The notes under the pieces are model-generated. The model was given only the letters and a program-made list of their open reading frames with translations, was not told where the DNA came from and ran no database searches. From NCBI RefSeq assembly GCF_014932895.1, contig NZ_JACYOF010000003.1:434261-498260 (forward strand): a stretch of DNA of 64,000 nucleotides. The letters run 5' to 3'. Position 1 is the first letter of the stretch. Each line of letters opens with the position of its first letter. Made by a program: the position numbers and the translations under genes. Below, piece after piece: positions 1-9,220 of this stretch. The stretch is from Bacillus thuringiensis (GTDB taxonomy: Bacteria; Bacillota; Bacilli; Bacillales; Bacillaceae_G).

Positions 1-1544
1 ATACTATCAACAAAAACAACATTATTTGCAGCAACATTCCCATTATTCGTGACATTAACTGTGTACGTTAATACATCATTAAGTGTTGCCGTCTGTAAAT
101 CTACAGATTTTTGCATACTTATATTTGCTTGATTCACTGTCGTTTGTACTGTATTTGAAGAAGACGTACTTGTAATAGGAGGACTACCGACGAAAGGACG
201 AAATTGGTAAGACACCATTGCACGATTTGAAATAGGATTTGGATTTGGAAATGATGTAATTCTTACTTGAAACGTAACAATTCTTTGAGCATTATTTGGT
301 ATCGTCCCTAAATTAATTCCACTAGCTGGATTCGCACTCGGTTGAGTTACTCCACCTACTGTTACACTACCAGCTATAAATGTTGTTCCATTCGGAATAC
401 TATCTTGTAATACAACGTTTTCTGCACTTCCTGTTCCTGTATTCGGAACGGCAATCGTATAGGTGAGAATATCCCCTATACCTGCAACTGTTTTATCAAC
501 TGATTTAACAGGATTTATAATTGGCCCCGTCGCATCAATTTGAACACCAAAACCAACCGCCGCATAACCATCACCATTTGTAACGAAGCGAACAGTTGCT
601 GACGTTTGATTGTTTACTAATGATGAAGAGGCATCTACATTTGTAATGTCCCAGCCTTGTCTCCGAACAGCCAAAGCTATCCCTAATGGCTGATTTAAAT
701 CTCCAAATGTGCCGCTTGTATCTAACTCCCCAATATCATTACAAATTTGTGACTGAAAGAAATTATTTGCAGGGTTTCTTGGACCGAATAAAGCAACTGT
801 AGCGTTTGCATTCGGTCCAAAACGAAGCTGATCTCCAGCAATGTTAGAATCACCTTCTTGGGCTGTTACAAGTACCCTTCCCGTAACAGTTCCTGTAGCT
901 GGGGTAGCAAAACCTGAAATAGTGGCATCAACTGGAGGTGATGAAGCATCGATAATTTCTTGACCTGCATACACTGACAAATTCCGAAGTGGTAAACTTG
1001 CATTTTGATAAACAACCTCAAGTGTCCAACCAGCTGCACGACTGATTGTTGGATCAGCAGAAGTTCTTGCAGCCGGCACGGCACCCGTTGTATATGTGCC
1101 TGCCCCACCTGTACTAACAAGATTCGTTACATTAGCAGAGCGGGCATAATAAAACTGTTTTCCTACTGAACCTTGCTGTGCAGTAGCAGGATCTGGCGTA
1201 ACAGAAAACGTTCCTGCTGGTGTTGTAAATGTAATATTATCATTTAAAAATGCAGTAACATCCTCAGTATCAGTCCTGTATGTGCCAGCCCACACTAGTT
1301 CTGCGTATAAAACACTACTCCCTGCTGGAAGGTTTAAAATTGCACTTGAAGAATTCAATTGCCATTCATCCGTCGTCCCTGCTGGGAACCCCGGCACTTG
1401 TAACGCTGTATTTACCGTTGTAAATACAGCAAGTGTGCCAAAAATATTGCCTGGCGCAGGCGATGTAGGACTGAGCCCCAACGTATTTCCAGTGAACGTG
1501 ACGGCACCAGTTACTGTTGTTGTAAAACGGTTCATAAAAGGCAC
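1..1544 (-). CDS. DUF11-repeat surface protein, N-terminal part (partial)
   Basis: The minus-strand frame is open from the window edge to a GTG at 1544 (reads MPFMNRFTTT), giving about 514 residues; the C-terminus lies beyond position 1. The first ~340 residues are a Thr/Ser/Asn-rich beta-type region with no cysteine cluster. Then come repeats of about 130 residues carrying the conserved-repeat (TIGR01451/DUF11) pattern: KSVD, then LTYTI..NTG, then V..DSIPNGTTF. A second repeat starts near position 120 (KSVDLQTATLNDVLTYTV). These are immunoglobulin-like modules of very long bacterial surface proteins. No signal peptide is seen at this start, so the export route is unclear. An internal ATG at 1535 is an alternative start. 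The ligand is unknown. Confidence 0.8.
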   Translation of the reverse strand, partial: MPFMNRFTTTVTGAVTFTGNTLGLSPTSPAPGNIFGTLAVFTTVNTALQVPGFPAGTTDEWQLNSSSAILNLPAGSSVLYAELVWAGTYRTDTEDVTAFLNDNITFTTPAGTFSVTPDPATAQQGSVGKQFYYARSANVTNLVSTGGAGTYTTGAVPAARTSADPTISRAAGWTLEVVYQNASLPLRNLSVYAGQEIIDASSPPVDATISGFATPATGTVTGRVLVTAQEGDSNIAGDQLRFGPNANATVALFGPRNPANNFFQSQICNDIGELDTSGTFGDLNQPLGIALAVRRQGWDITNVDASSSLVNNQTSATVRFVTNGDGYAAVGFGVQIDATGPIINPVKSVDKTVAGIGDILTYTIAVPNTGTGSAENVVLQDSIPNGTTFIAGSVTVGGVTQPSANPASGINLGTIPNNAQRIVTFQVRITSFPNPNPISNRAMVSYQFRPFVGSPPITSTSSSNTVQTTVNQANISMQKSVDLQTATLNDVLTYTVNVTNNGNVAANNVVFVDS

Positions 1545-1660
1545 ATAACCATCTCATTTCATCTATAGTAAAAAGTACTCTATACTATAAAATGTAGACA
1601 ACCTATGCAATGTACGTTGTCCAACAAAATTCCGCACATACGAGAGGGGTTTGTAAAATT

Positions 1661-2410
1661 ATGCGCTACGTAATCATAACAGGAACTTCACAAGGTTTAG
1701 GTGAAGCAATTGCCACACAATTATTAGAAAAAAACACAACAGTCATCTCTATTTCTAGAAGAGAAAATAAAGAGCTTACTAAACTCGCAGAACAAAATAA
1801 CAGCAATTGTATTTTTCATTCCGTAGATCTTCAAGATATACATAATTTAGAAACTAACTTTAATGAGATCCTTTCATCCATTAAAGAAGATACTGTATCA
1901 TCTATTCATTTAGTTAATAATGCAGGCACAATTGCACCAATGAAGCCCGTTGAAAAAGCAGAAAGCGAACTATTCATTACGAACGTTCAAATCAATTTAC
2001 TTGCACCAATGATTCTTACATCTACTTTTATGAAACACACGAAAGAATGGAAAGTAGATAAACGCGTTATAAATATTTCATCTGGCGCAGGAAAAAATCC
2101 TTACTTTGGATGGGGCGCCTATTGTACAACGAAAGCTGGTGTTAATATGTTTACACAGTGTGTAGCGACTGAGGAAGAGGAAAAAGAATATCCAGTAAAA
2201 ATCGTCGCTTTTGCACCTGGTGTTGTTGATACAAATATGCAAGCACAAATTCGTGAAACAAATAAAGAAGACTTCACAAATTTAGACCGCTTCATCACAT
2301 TAAAAGAAGAAGGAAAGCTATTATCACCTGAATATGTTGCGAAAGCAATTCATAACTTACTAGAAACCGAGGACTTCCCGCAGGGGGAGGTTATTAGAAT
2401 TGATGAATAG
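1661..2410 (+). CDS. yueD: Short-chain dehydrogenase, (S)-benzoin-forming benzil reductase
   Basis: A 249-residue classical SDR that reduces a diketone with NADPH. Seen: the cofactor motif TGTSQGLG (7-14), NNAG (86-89), Ser141 and the Tyr154-x3-Lys158 catalytic pair. The sequence closely fits my memory of the B. cereus benzil reductase (YueD), a sepiapterin-reductase-like enzyme; the natural substrate in the cell is not established. The start is the ATG at 1661, with GAGAGGGG about 11 bases upstream. A longer in-frame start at 1610 would add 17 residues before the beta-1 strand, which the family lacks. The gene is monocistronic, divergent from the DUF11 protein, and ends at a strong terminator. 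Confidence 0.88.
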   Translation: MRYVIITGTSQGLGEAIATQLLEKNTTVISISRRENKELTKLAEQNNSNCIFHSVDLQDIHNLETNFNEILSSIKEDTVSSIHLVNNAGTIAPMKPVEKAESELFITNVQINLLAPMILTSTFMKHTKEWKVDKRVINISSGAGKNPYFGWGAYCTTKAGVNMFTQCVATEEEEKEYPVKIVAFAPGVVDTNMQAQIRETNKEDFTNLDRFITLKEEGKLLSPEYVAKAIHNLLETEDFPQGEVIRIDE

Positions 2411-2411
2411 T

Positions 2412-2442
2412 AAAAAGGCGTGCTAAAATGGCACGCCTTTTC
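2412..2442. terminator. Bidirectional rho-independent terminator
   Basis: AAAAGGCGTGC and GCACGCCTTTT form an 11-bp stem with flanking A and T runs. It lies between the convergent benzil reductase and acetyltransferase genes and can serve both. Confidence 0.85.
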
Positions 2443-2445
2443 GTT

Positions 2446-3282
2446 CTATTCCTCTAAAAATATGAGCACAGATTCCATAATTTGTTCATAACCAATTTCT
2501 TGATAAATTTTATTAGATGTCGGATTCGCTAAATCGGTATACAGTGTAATCGTTTTGTATCCTTCATCTAACATACGTTGACTAAGTGCCGCTACGCAAT
2601 TGGACGCATACCCTTTTTTCCTTACCTCTTTCGGCGTATATACGAAATTGACTGTTATATTATTTTTAGTTGGTCTCGTTTTTGCAGCTATAGAAACTAG
2701 TTTCCCGTCCACTTCCAAACCAAATAGTCGATTATTATTGATTAATGTATATGCGGTTTGCTTTGCTTCTTCTTTCGTAGTAGGGAGCTTCACATATTAG
2801 CAAAATTGATATATCCACTGTTCTATTAATGAGAGCTCATCACTACTTACTACTCGAAAAATCCCATCTCCGTTCCACTTTTTCTTTACTTGTTTCAACT
2901 CATACACACCCTGCTCCATTACAACATTAATTTCCTTCTGTTCTAGTATTGCAATCTCTTCCGCTAATTTCTGTACAATTTTCTTATTACCGATGAATCC
3001 AGGAATATCTGGATATACTTTCGTTAATTTCTTTGCAAGTTCCAAGATGTCCTCTTCCGCAATTTCAGACGTAGCGACAATTATTTGTTTCTCCACTGTT
3101 TGAAGAAATACAACTGCACTTTCTTCTCCTTGTTTCGCTACCCCCATAAATATCGCTTCTGTAGCAACTTGTAGTATACCTAACATTAAATTATTTTCCT
3201 GCTCATTCTTTTCTAAAAATGGTGTAACATCTTCTTTAAAGCGAAGAATCTCTTCATATACTTGTAATTGAATCATCGACAA
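2446..3282 (-). pseudogene. GNAT acetyltransferase gene split by an in-frame stop
   Basis: One continuous minus-strand frame of 279 codons is interrupted only by TAA at 2797-2799. The upstream part (161 residues, TTG at 3282 or ATG at 3276 behind GGAGAG) ends ...EQWIYQFC. The same frame then continues YVKLPTTKEEA for about 116 residues. The downstream part holds the GNAT acetyl-CoA core: a beta-4 strand followed by V-x5-R-x2-G-x-A, then TLYTDLANPTSNKIYQ-type motif B. The only start downstream is a GTG at 2793 with no ribosome binding site, so the catalytic half is unlikely to be translated. This points to a recent nonsense mutation. A sequencing error or a true two-gene arrangement cannot be excluded from the sequence alone. 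Confidence 0.75.
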
Positions 3283-3343
3283 TCTCTTCTCTCCATTTAT
3301 ATTTTTTATTAAGTATTGGCGATTAATTCATTAAATCCTTCTT

Positions 3344-4852
3344 TTACGATTCAATAATATTCGAAACGAATGTGTTCAAATCATGTTCAGTTCGCAATAT
3401 TCTCCGTTTTTCCTTTTCAAATATCTCTTCTTCATTTTGAAATGACTCTTTACGTTTTTGAATCATTCGTTCCATCTCTTTTTTGCTCGGTCCACCATAT
3501 ATATTTCTTTTTTGAATAAAAGCTTCCGGTGATATAATTTCTTTCCACTCTTCTTCTAATAAATGCACTTTCAAATTTTTTTGTAAGTACAGATTTACTT
3601 CTTCGAAAGGTAATTCATGAAGCTCCTTTTTGTGCTCCAATGACATATTTGCAATAACACTTGCTGCATGATGCGCATGCCGAAATGGAATCTCATAATT
3701 TTTTGTTAAGACATCTGCGAAATCTGTTATTGTAATTGCATGTTTATACGAGCGACTTTTTAACGTTTCCTCTTCTACTTTCATCGTTCGAATGACTGCA
3801 TTCATAATACAAAATACACGAATAGCCTTTTCAATTCCTTTGTATAAATAAGGCTGCAAGTCATCTTCCGTATCGACAATATCACCAAATGGTGTATTAT
3901 GAATCATTTGAAATACAGTAAATGCTTCTCCTAAAGCACTACTCGTAATTGCACGCGCATGTTCAATTGAAACTGGATTTCGTTTTTGCGGCATAATACT
4001 ACTAATTTGTACATATGGCCTAGCAACAGCAATACCATCATATTCTTTCGTCGCTAATAATAAAAAGTCATGAATCCATCTACTTGTATTCGTCATCATT
4101 ACCATAAGTAATGAGCTAACTTCTAATAGATAATCTGCTCCAGCAACAGCATCATATGAGTTTTCAATTACATGAGTAAATCCAAGTAACTCCGCAACTC
4201 GTTCTCGTTTAATCGGAAAACTTGTTGTAGAAAGGGCGGCGGCTCCCATTGGGGACTGATTTAAAAGCTGATACGTTCTTTTCATTCGTTCTAAATCTCT
4301 TTGCATCGTATCATAAATTGCCAAAGTATAATGACCAAATGTTGTTGGTTGCGCCGGTTGTGTATGTGTATAAGCTGGCATGATCGTTCCCTTATGATCA
4401 TCGGCAAGTTGCAGTACACTTTCTTGTAATAATAAATGATTTTCCATTAATCGTAATACATGTCGTCTTAAGCTCATGCGATACATCGTTACACCCATAT
4501 CATTTCTACTTCTACCGATATGCATATTGCTTACAAAATCACACTTCGCTTCTTGAGCAATTAAATATTCCACTAAAAAAAAGAGATCTTCATGTTGGTC
4601 CGTATATAGCCATTGATCTTTTGGCATTCCTTCTACCTTTTTAAGTGCGTCTAATATAATTTTCGCTTCTTCCTTTTTCATTAACTTTTCTTCCATTAGC
4701 ATCATAATATGCGCTTTATGCACTTGAAACATTTCTTTCAATAAGTAATCCCGCTGAAAATCAAATACATGTTGTAATACGCAATCCACATATGTTTTTC
4801 CAGGGAAATCAGCGCCTTCACTTTTTATAAACTCTTCTTTACTCTGTTTCAT
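3344..4852 (-). CDS. Argininosuccinate lyase family protein
   Basis: A 502-residue member of the fumarase/aspartase superfamily, closest in layout to argininosuccinate lyase (fumarate plus arginine from argininosuccinate). Seen: S-N-M-H-I-G-R-S-R-N-D near residue 115, the THTQPAQP region near 160, and the signature SSIMPQKRNP near 290. It is about 40 residues longer than ordinary ArgH and has a charged C-terminal tail. No argG lies nearby, so it may be a paralogue with another amine or amino acid substrate. The ATG at 4852 has AGGGG about 9 bases upstream. The in-frame ATG at 4870 overlaps that ribosome binding site and is less likely. Confidence 0.8.
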   Translation of the reverse strand: MKQSKEEFIKSEGADFPGKTYVDCVLQHVFDFQRDYLLKEMFQVHKAHIMMLMEEKLMKKEEAKIILDALKKVEGMPKDQWLYTDQHEDLFFLVEYLIAQEAKCDFVSNMHIGRSRNDMGVTMYRMSLRRHVLRLMENHLLLQESVLQLADDHKGTIMPAYTHTQPAQPTTFGHYTLAIYDTMQRDLERMKRTYQLLNQSPMGAAALSTTSFPIKRERVAELLGFTHVIENSYDAVAGADYLLEVSSLLMVMMTNTSRWIHDFLLLATKEYDGIAVARPYVQISSIMPQKRNPVSIEHARAITSSALGEAFTVFQMIHNTPFGDIVDTEDDLQPYLYKGIEKAIRVFCIMNAVIRTMKVEEETLKSRSYKHAITITDFADVLTKNYEIPFRHAHHAASVIANMSLEHKKELHELPFEEVNLYLQKNLKVHLLEEEWKEIISPEAFIQKRNIYGGPSKKEMERMIQKRKESFQNEEEIFEKEKRRILRTEHDLNTFVSNIIES

Positions 4853-4924
4853 CACCTTTTCCCCTTTCATCTAAGTACTACTACCCATCATACCCAGGGA
4901 TGGTAAAAAAGTGCTTGTACATAA

Positions 4925-4960
4925 AAATAAACTCAGTGCCTAAAGCACTGAGTTTATTTA
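4925..4960 (-). terminator. Rho-independent terminator of the serine hydrolase gene
   Basis: AAATAAACTCAGTGC and GCACTGAGTTTATTT pair as a long stem that overlaps the stop codon of the gene ending at 4954. It is nearly symmetrical. Confidence 0.8.
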
Positions 4961-6063
4961 ATAAAAGTCGCATCATACTTATCACTTTGCAACACTTGGA
5001 AATGTAAATTTGCTAAATGTTTACGTATTTCTGCACTGTCATCTTCATTTAAGTTATTTGCTAAAAATACAATTTCTGTACAGTTCCCACGTTTATCCAT
5101 CGCATAAACTGCTTTTGTAACTGTCCATGCTGTATAGCCATTCTTTTGCCCAGCATGCCTGAATGTTTTACGATATTTCTTGGCACTCATATCTGTTTCA
5201 ACGATACTTGCCCACACTTTTTCTTCTGCTTCTGTCAGGCCACCTTTATGATTTGCCTTTTGAAGCAATACCATATAATCATTCGCGGAAGCAGCTGGCA
5301 ATCTATCTGACCAAATTTTATCATATCGTTCCTCTAAATAAAGAGGAATCTCTTTCTGTAATAATGGTCCCTTCTTTTTTAAGCGCTCATGAATAATCAT
5401 CGCATATTCACGATATTGCTCTTGAGACATTTCTTTTAACTTTTTCTCTATTTTATATTTTGGAACATGTAATTCTTTATGCAAATATCCCGGAATGTAT
5501 AAAGATGAAACAATAGGAAATAGTGGTTGATGTGCAGGAAGTGATAAACTTTGTAAATTTCGATTAATGTTATCTAATCCTAACACTTCCATTAAGTACT
5601 CAGTATTTGCATTTGAACTGAACTTAACCATTCCTTTTGCAACTTCTTCTAAAGAAACTGCACCTTCAGTTATCTTTCCTTTTTTTTGCAGATAACTTTG
5701 CCATCTATCTTGTGCGCCACCATCTGTATTCGGTACATAATAACGATTCACATCATTAATCGAAACGAAACTAGACGGGGCAATTTTCCCTTCAGTAACT
5801 TGTTTCGTATATTCAAGCGCCACAATTAACTTCATCGTACTAGCAACCGGCAATACAACATTTGGATTTACAGAATAAACCACTTTATCATTTCTCTTTA
5901 CTAAAAGCGCACTATTTTTTTCATCTTTATGTTCTTCAATAAAGGATGCTATATACTGTGCATCATCATTATTTGAACTCCATACTTTTTTCACTAAAAA
6001 ATTACCCGATATTAGCAAAACGAAAATACCCACAATCACTGCGCATACTATAGTTTTTTTCAA
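4954..6063 (-). CDS. Membrane-anchored serine hydrolase of the beta-lactamase/PBP fold
   Basis: A 369-residue protein with an N-terminal hydrophobic segment (about residues 4-24) that acts as a signal anchor, so the domain lies outside the membrane. Seen: the active-site S75-T-M-K78 (SxxK) and S149-S-N151 (SxN). The third KTG-type motif appears as HAG near residue 305, a change also known in some class A-like hydrolases. Such proteins act on D-Ala peptides or beta-lactams, and the substrate cannot be told from sequence. The start codon follows AGGAG-type bases. The gene stands alone between two terminators on the same strand. Confidence 0.78.
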   Translation of the reverse strand: MKKTIVCAVIVGIFVLLISGNFLVKKVWSSNNDDAQYIASFIEEHKDEKNSALLVKRNDKVVYSVNPNVVLPVASTMKLIVALEYTKQVTEGKIAPSSFVSINDVNRYYVPNTDGGAQDRWQSYLQKKGKITEGAVSLEEVAKGMVKFSSNANTEYLMEVLGLDNINRNLQSLSLPAHQPLFPIVSSLYIPGYLHKELHVPKYKIEKKLKEMSQEQYREYAMIIHERLKKKGPLLQKEIPLYLEERYDKIWSDRLPAASANDYMVLLQKANHKGGLTEAEEKVWASIVETDMSAKKYRKTFRHAGQKNGYTAWTVTKAVYAMDKRGNCTEIVFLANNLNEDDSAEIRKHLANLHFQVLQSDKYDATFIK

Positions 6064-6115
6064 GTAAAATTCCTCTCCTATTGTGTAACTCTTCTCTCTT
6101 TATCTTTAAAAAACG

Positions 6116-6158
6116 AAATAATGGAGATGGTTATTTAAATAACCATCTCCATTATTTT
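6116..6158 (-). terminator. Rho-independent terminator after the nucleoside hydrolase gene
   Basis: AAATAATGGAGATGGTTATT and its complement form a stem of about 19 bp with T runs at the exit. It lies between the nucleoside hydrolase stop and the next gene on the same strand. Confidence 0.85.
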
Positions 6159-6180
6159 ACCTTGTATTCTCCTATCATGT

Positions 6181-7113
6181 CTACGTCATAATTTTCACGA
6201 AGTCTTCGAGAAATTTTTTATAATGCAACGACCAACCAATTCGCACCCAATTTTTTAAGGCTTTTGAGTCAGGTTGAGGACGGAAATCAGCAATACTCTC
6301 CCCCTTTGCAATACCAACTGTATCTATATCGACACGGCGATACACATAATCTAAAAGGGACGGATTCGCCGCGACCATCATTGTGACAACGTCATGTACT
6401 GGGCTTCCTGTTATTTTCGGATTTAACTTTTTATAAGCTTTATAATAATACGTAAAAATCGGTTCAATTAATTTATTAAAACTCGTTTTAGAATGTTTCG
6501 TAATGTATTTTACCATCTCTGGCGTAACAATAGCTTCAGATGTAACGTTAAGTGGCACTAATGTCACATTTTTAGCATTCTGCATAACTAGATGTGACGC
6601 AATGGGATCACCATGAAAATTTGCCTCTGCAACTGGTGTCACATTGCCTGGCATTAAGAAAGAACCGCCCATTATATAATATTCTTTCACATACTTCATC
6701 ATCGGCTTTTCTAAAATAAATGCTGTCGCTAGTGTCGTTGATCTGCCAGCATCAACGATGATTAATTCTCCTTTATACTTTTCAAGAATATCGAAAAATG
6801 TACAAAAAGGCTTTATATTTGGTGAAAAAGCTTTTGGAGGTTTAATAGGTCCTAATCCATCTGCGCCGTGAATCTCCGGATAATACGTCACAAAATCTCC
6901 AGATAAAGGAATTTTCGCACCGTTAATAACAGGGATATCTTCCCGCCCCGCCATTTGCAATAAATACGCGGCATTACTCGTCGCCTTTTCTTGCGTTACA
7001 TTCCCATATCCCGTTACTACTCCAACAATATCAATATCAGGATGCAACAATCCATACATAATTGCTAAAGAGTCGTCAATTCCTGGGTCTCCTAAAAATA
7101 ATATTTTTTTCAT
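6181..7113 (-). CDS. Nucleoside hydrolase, IUNH family
   Basis: A 310-residue protein of the inosine-uridine nucleoside N-ribohydrolase fold, which cuts a nucleoside into base and ribose in the cytoplasm. The N-terminal Ca-binding motif, usually DTDPGxDD, reads LGDPGIDDS at residues 6-14, so its first Asp is missing. The later TGYGNV, DAGRSTTLA and EANFHGDP blocks are present, and the C-terminal SPVHD.V motif with the metal-binding Asp is kept. The start is the ATG at 7113 with GAGG close upstream. In-frame starts as far as 7167 would add residues before the first strand. The changed motif leaves activity open. Confidence 0.82.
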   Translation of the reverse strand: MKKILFLGDPGIDDSLAIMYGLLHPDIDIVGVVTGYGNVTQEKATSNAAYLLQMAGREDIPVINGAKIPLSGDFVTYYPEIHGADGLGPIKPPKAFSPNIKPFCTFFDILEKYKGELIIVDAGRSTTLATAFILEKPMMKYVKEYYIMGGSFLMPGNVTPVAEANFHGDPIASHLVMQNAKNVTLVPLNVTSEAIVTPEMVKYITKHSKTSFNKLIEPIFTYYYKAYKKLNPKITGSPVHDVVTMMVAANPSLLDYVYRRVDIDTVGIAKGESIADFRPQPDSKALKNWVRIGWSLHYKKFLEDFVKIMT

Positions 7114-7195
7114 AGACCTCAACTCCATCCTCTCAATTGTTATTAATTTATGAATAGACATAGGCATACAGAATGAAAAAGAACAAATTTATACG

Positions 7196-7225
7196 AAAAA
7201 ACGCAATCCTTTAAGGACTGCGTTC
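7196..7225 (-). terminator. Rho-independent terminator after panF
   Basis: AACGCAGTCC-TTAA-AGGATTGCGTT on the minus strand, followed by TTTTTT. It ends the yhdT-panF unit. Confidence 0.85.
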
Positions 7226-7232
7226 TTCTTAC

Positions 7233-8666
7233 TTATACTGTTTTTTTCACAGCAATCATACTTCCAATTATGTAAGCGATAAATGCAAAGCAAATTGGAA
7301 AGACAACTGTATGTATACCGAACGGATTTGGATAGAAAAGATGAATACACATGTATGAGCTTACCCCCACTAAAATAGAGGCAAGCGCTCCTGTTGCATT
7401 TCCTTTCCTCCAATATAACCCTAATACGATCGGCCAAATGAATGCTGCTTCTAACCCACCGAAAGAAAATAAATTTAACCATATTAAAAAATCTGGTGGT
7501 TTAATTGCTGCTGCATAAACGAGCAGTCCTACGATACCAGTAATCCACAAACTTCCTTTTCTGATCGTACTGTCTGCTGCATCTTTATTTATGTAATTTA
7601 CGTATATGTCTTTAATAATTGATGAACTTACAAGTAACAATAACGAGTTTACTGTAGACATAATTGCTGCCATTGGCGCAGCTAAGAAAACTCCGGCTAA
7701 CCAAGGTGGTAACACTTCCATCGCGAGTAGCGGCATTACTTTATCCGGTACCGTTATACCTGGCAGTACAACCCGTGCAAACACTCCAGTTAAATGCATC
7801 CCGATCATAATTGTCCCTACAACAATCGTTCCAATTATTAACGCTTGGTGCATCGCTTTTGAATTTTTATAAGACATTGCACGCACGCTAATTTGCGGTA
7901 AACCAACAACGCCAATTCCAATTAAAATCCAAAACGATGTCACATATGATTTCGTTAAACTACCATCTGCCCCGAACGGTGTAATTAAATTCGGATTAAT
8001 TTGAACAAGTTCCTGTATAATCTTTTCAACTCCACCACCAGCAATGACAGTAGCAATTAAAATGATTGTTGTTCCAACTAGCATAATAATCCCTAATAAC
8101 GTATCTGATAAAGCAACTGCACGAAATCCACCAATTAATACGTACACAAGTACAGAAAAAGTAAATAAAAATAGTGCTGTTGTATAAGATAGACCCGTTA
8201 ACGATTCAATTAATCTTCCACCGCCGACCCACTGTGCTACTGTTGCTGAAAATAAGAAGATAATAATACATAACGCAGAAAGAATAACGACTGCTTTATT
8301 ATTGTATCTTCCCTTTAAATAATCAATGAGCGTAATTGCTTCCATCTTCCTTGCGATAATCGCAAACTTTTTACCGATCACCGTTAAAACAATATACCCA
8401 GTTACAACTTGAATCGCCGATAATAGTACCCATCCAAGCCCCATATTGTATGCAATACCAGGCCCACCAATGAAGCTACTTGCGCTACCGTACGTAGCAA
8501 TCATTGTCATCGCTAATAATAAACCGCCAAGCTCACGCCCACCAAGAAAATATTCTTGTAAAAATTTATTATGAGCAGTCGCTTGTACACGCCTTGAAGC
8601 ATATACACCAATTAAAAATACAACGATAAACGAAATTATCATTGGAATGATTACATACCAATTCAT
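7233..8666 (-). CDS. panF: Sodium:pantothenate symporter
   Basis: A 477-residue sodium:solute symporter family protein with about 13 predicted membrane helices. Seen: the family signature region near residue 55 (TYGSASSFIGGPG), a Gly-rich stretch near 150 and GVVGLPQISVRAMSY near 260. The pairing with YhdT directly upstream is typical of PanF, which imports pantothenate with Na+ for coenzyme A synthesis. The start ATG at 8666 has GAGGAA seven bases upstream inside the end of yhdT; the gap between the genes is 3 bp. The substrate rests on context and family rather than on a diagnostic residue. Confidence 0.85.
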   Translation of the reverse strand: MNWYVIIPMIISFIVVFLIGVYASRRVQATAHNKFLQEYFLGGRELGGLLLAMTMIATYGSASSFIGGPGIAYNMGLGWVLLSAIQVVTGYIVLTVIGKKFAIIARKMEAITLIDYLKGRYNNKAVVILSALCIIIFLFSATVAQWVGGGRLIESLTGLSYTTALFLFTFSVLVYVLIGGFRAVALSDTLLGIIMLVGTTIILIATVIAGGGVEKIIQELVQINPNLITPFGADGSLTKSYVTSFWILIGIGVVGLPQISVRAMSYKNSKAMHQALIIGTIVVGTIMIGMHLTGVFARVVLPGITVPDKVMPLLAMEVLPPWLAGVFLAAPMAAIMSTVNSLLLLVSSSIIKDIYVNYINKDAADSTIRKGSLWITGIVGLLVYAAAIKPPDFLIWLNLFSFGGLEAAFIWPIVLGLYWRKGNATGALASILVGVSSYMCIHLFYPNPFGIHTVVFPICFAFIAYIIGSMIAVKKTV

Positions 8667-8669
8667 CTA

Positions 8670-8948
8670 TTATTCCTCACTTTTTTCTTCCTCATCGAGT
8701 GAAATATCTTGAAATACAAAACGAACAACTAAACTAAGCAAAATAACCATAACGATAAATCCAACGATACAGCTATAAAAAAACCATGCTGGAAAACCTA
8801 ATACATATGTATATTCACTTGGATTTTTACTGCCAAGCCCATAAGCAAATCCGTACCATATTATAAAATTAATAATAGCAAGTCCAAGACCAATTAACGC
8901 TTCTCTATGGGCGATTCGAAAACGTGGATCATCATGATAATTCTTCAT
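8670..8948 (-). CDS. yhdT: YhdT family membrane protein (DUF997), PanF partner
   Basis: A 92-residue protein with two clear membrane helices (about 19-38 and 53-80), an N-terminal DPRFR..HREA motif and an acidic tail. The YhdT family is found next to panF in many bacteria and is thought to help the symporter, though its action is unproven. The ribosome binding site AGGAGGGAG is strong. The two genes form one operon read from the 8.95-9.22 kb intergenic region, which is shared with the divergent aldehyde dehydrogenase gene. Confidence 0.85.
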   Translation of the reverse strand: MKNYHDDPRFRIAHREALIGLGLAIINFIIWYGFAYGLGSKNPSEYTYVLGFPAWFFYSCIVGFIVMVILLSLVVRFVFQDISLDEEEKSEE

Positions 8949-9220
8949 TTTCTCCCTCCTCTCACGAGGTATTATTGTACCATTGTTCTTCTAGTTTTTC
9001 CTACTAGAAAACAAAAACAAGCAGGATTTTTTATAATCATATAGAAGATTCTCTTACATTACATATTTTTTACAATTGTAACAGAAATGAAATTTGAATT
9101 TTCAGTATTTATTAATTATGATTTTAATTAGAGGCTTTCCATCTAGTTCCCACATCCTTGATTTCGGAATAAACGCCGTCTCGTACTGCGTTTACATTAT
9201 ATTTTCAAGGGGGTTATACA

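Noticed and set aside
1282-1548. 88-residue plus-strand ORF
   Set aside because: It lies wholly inside the surface protein on the other strand, has no ribosome binding site and no family pattern.
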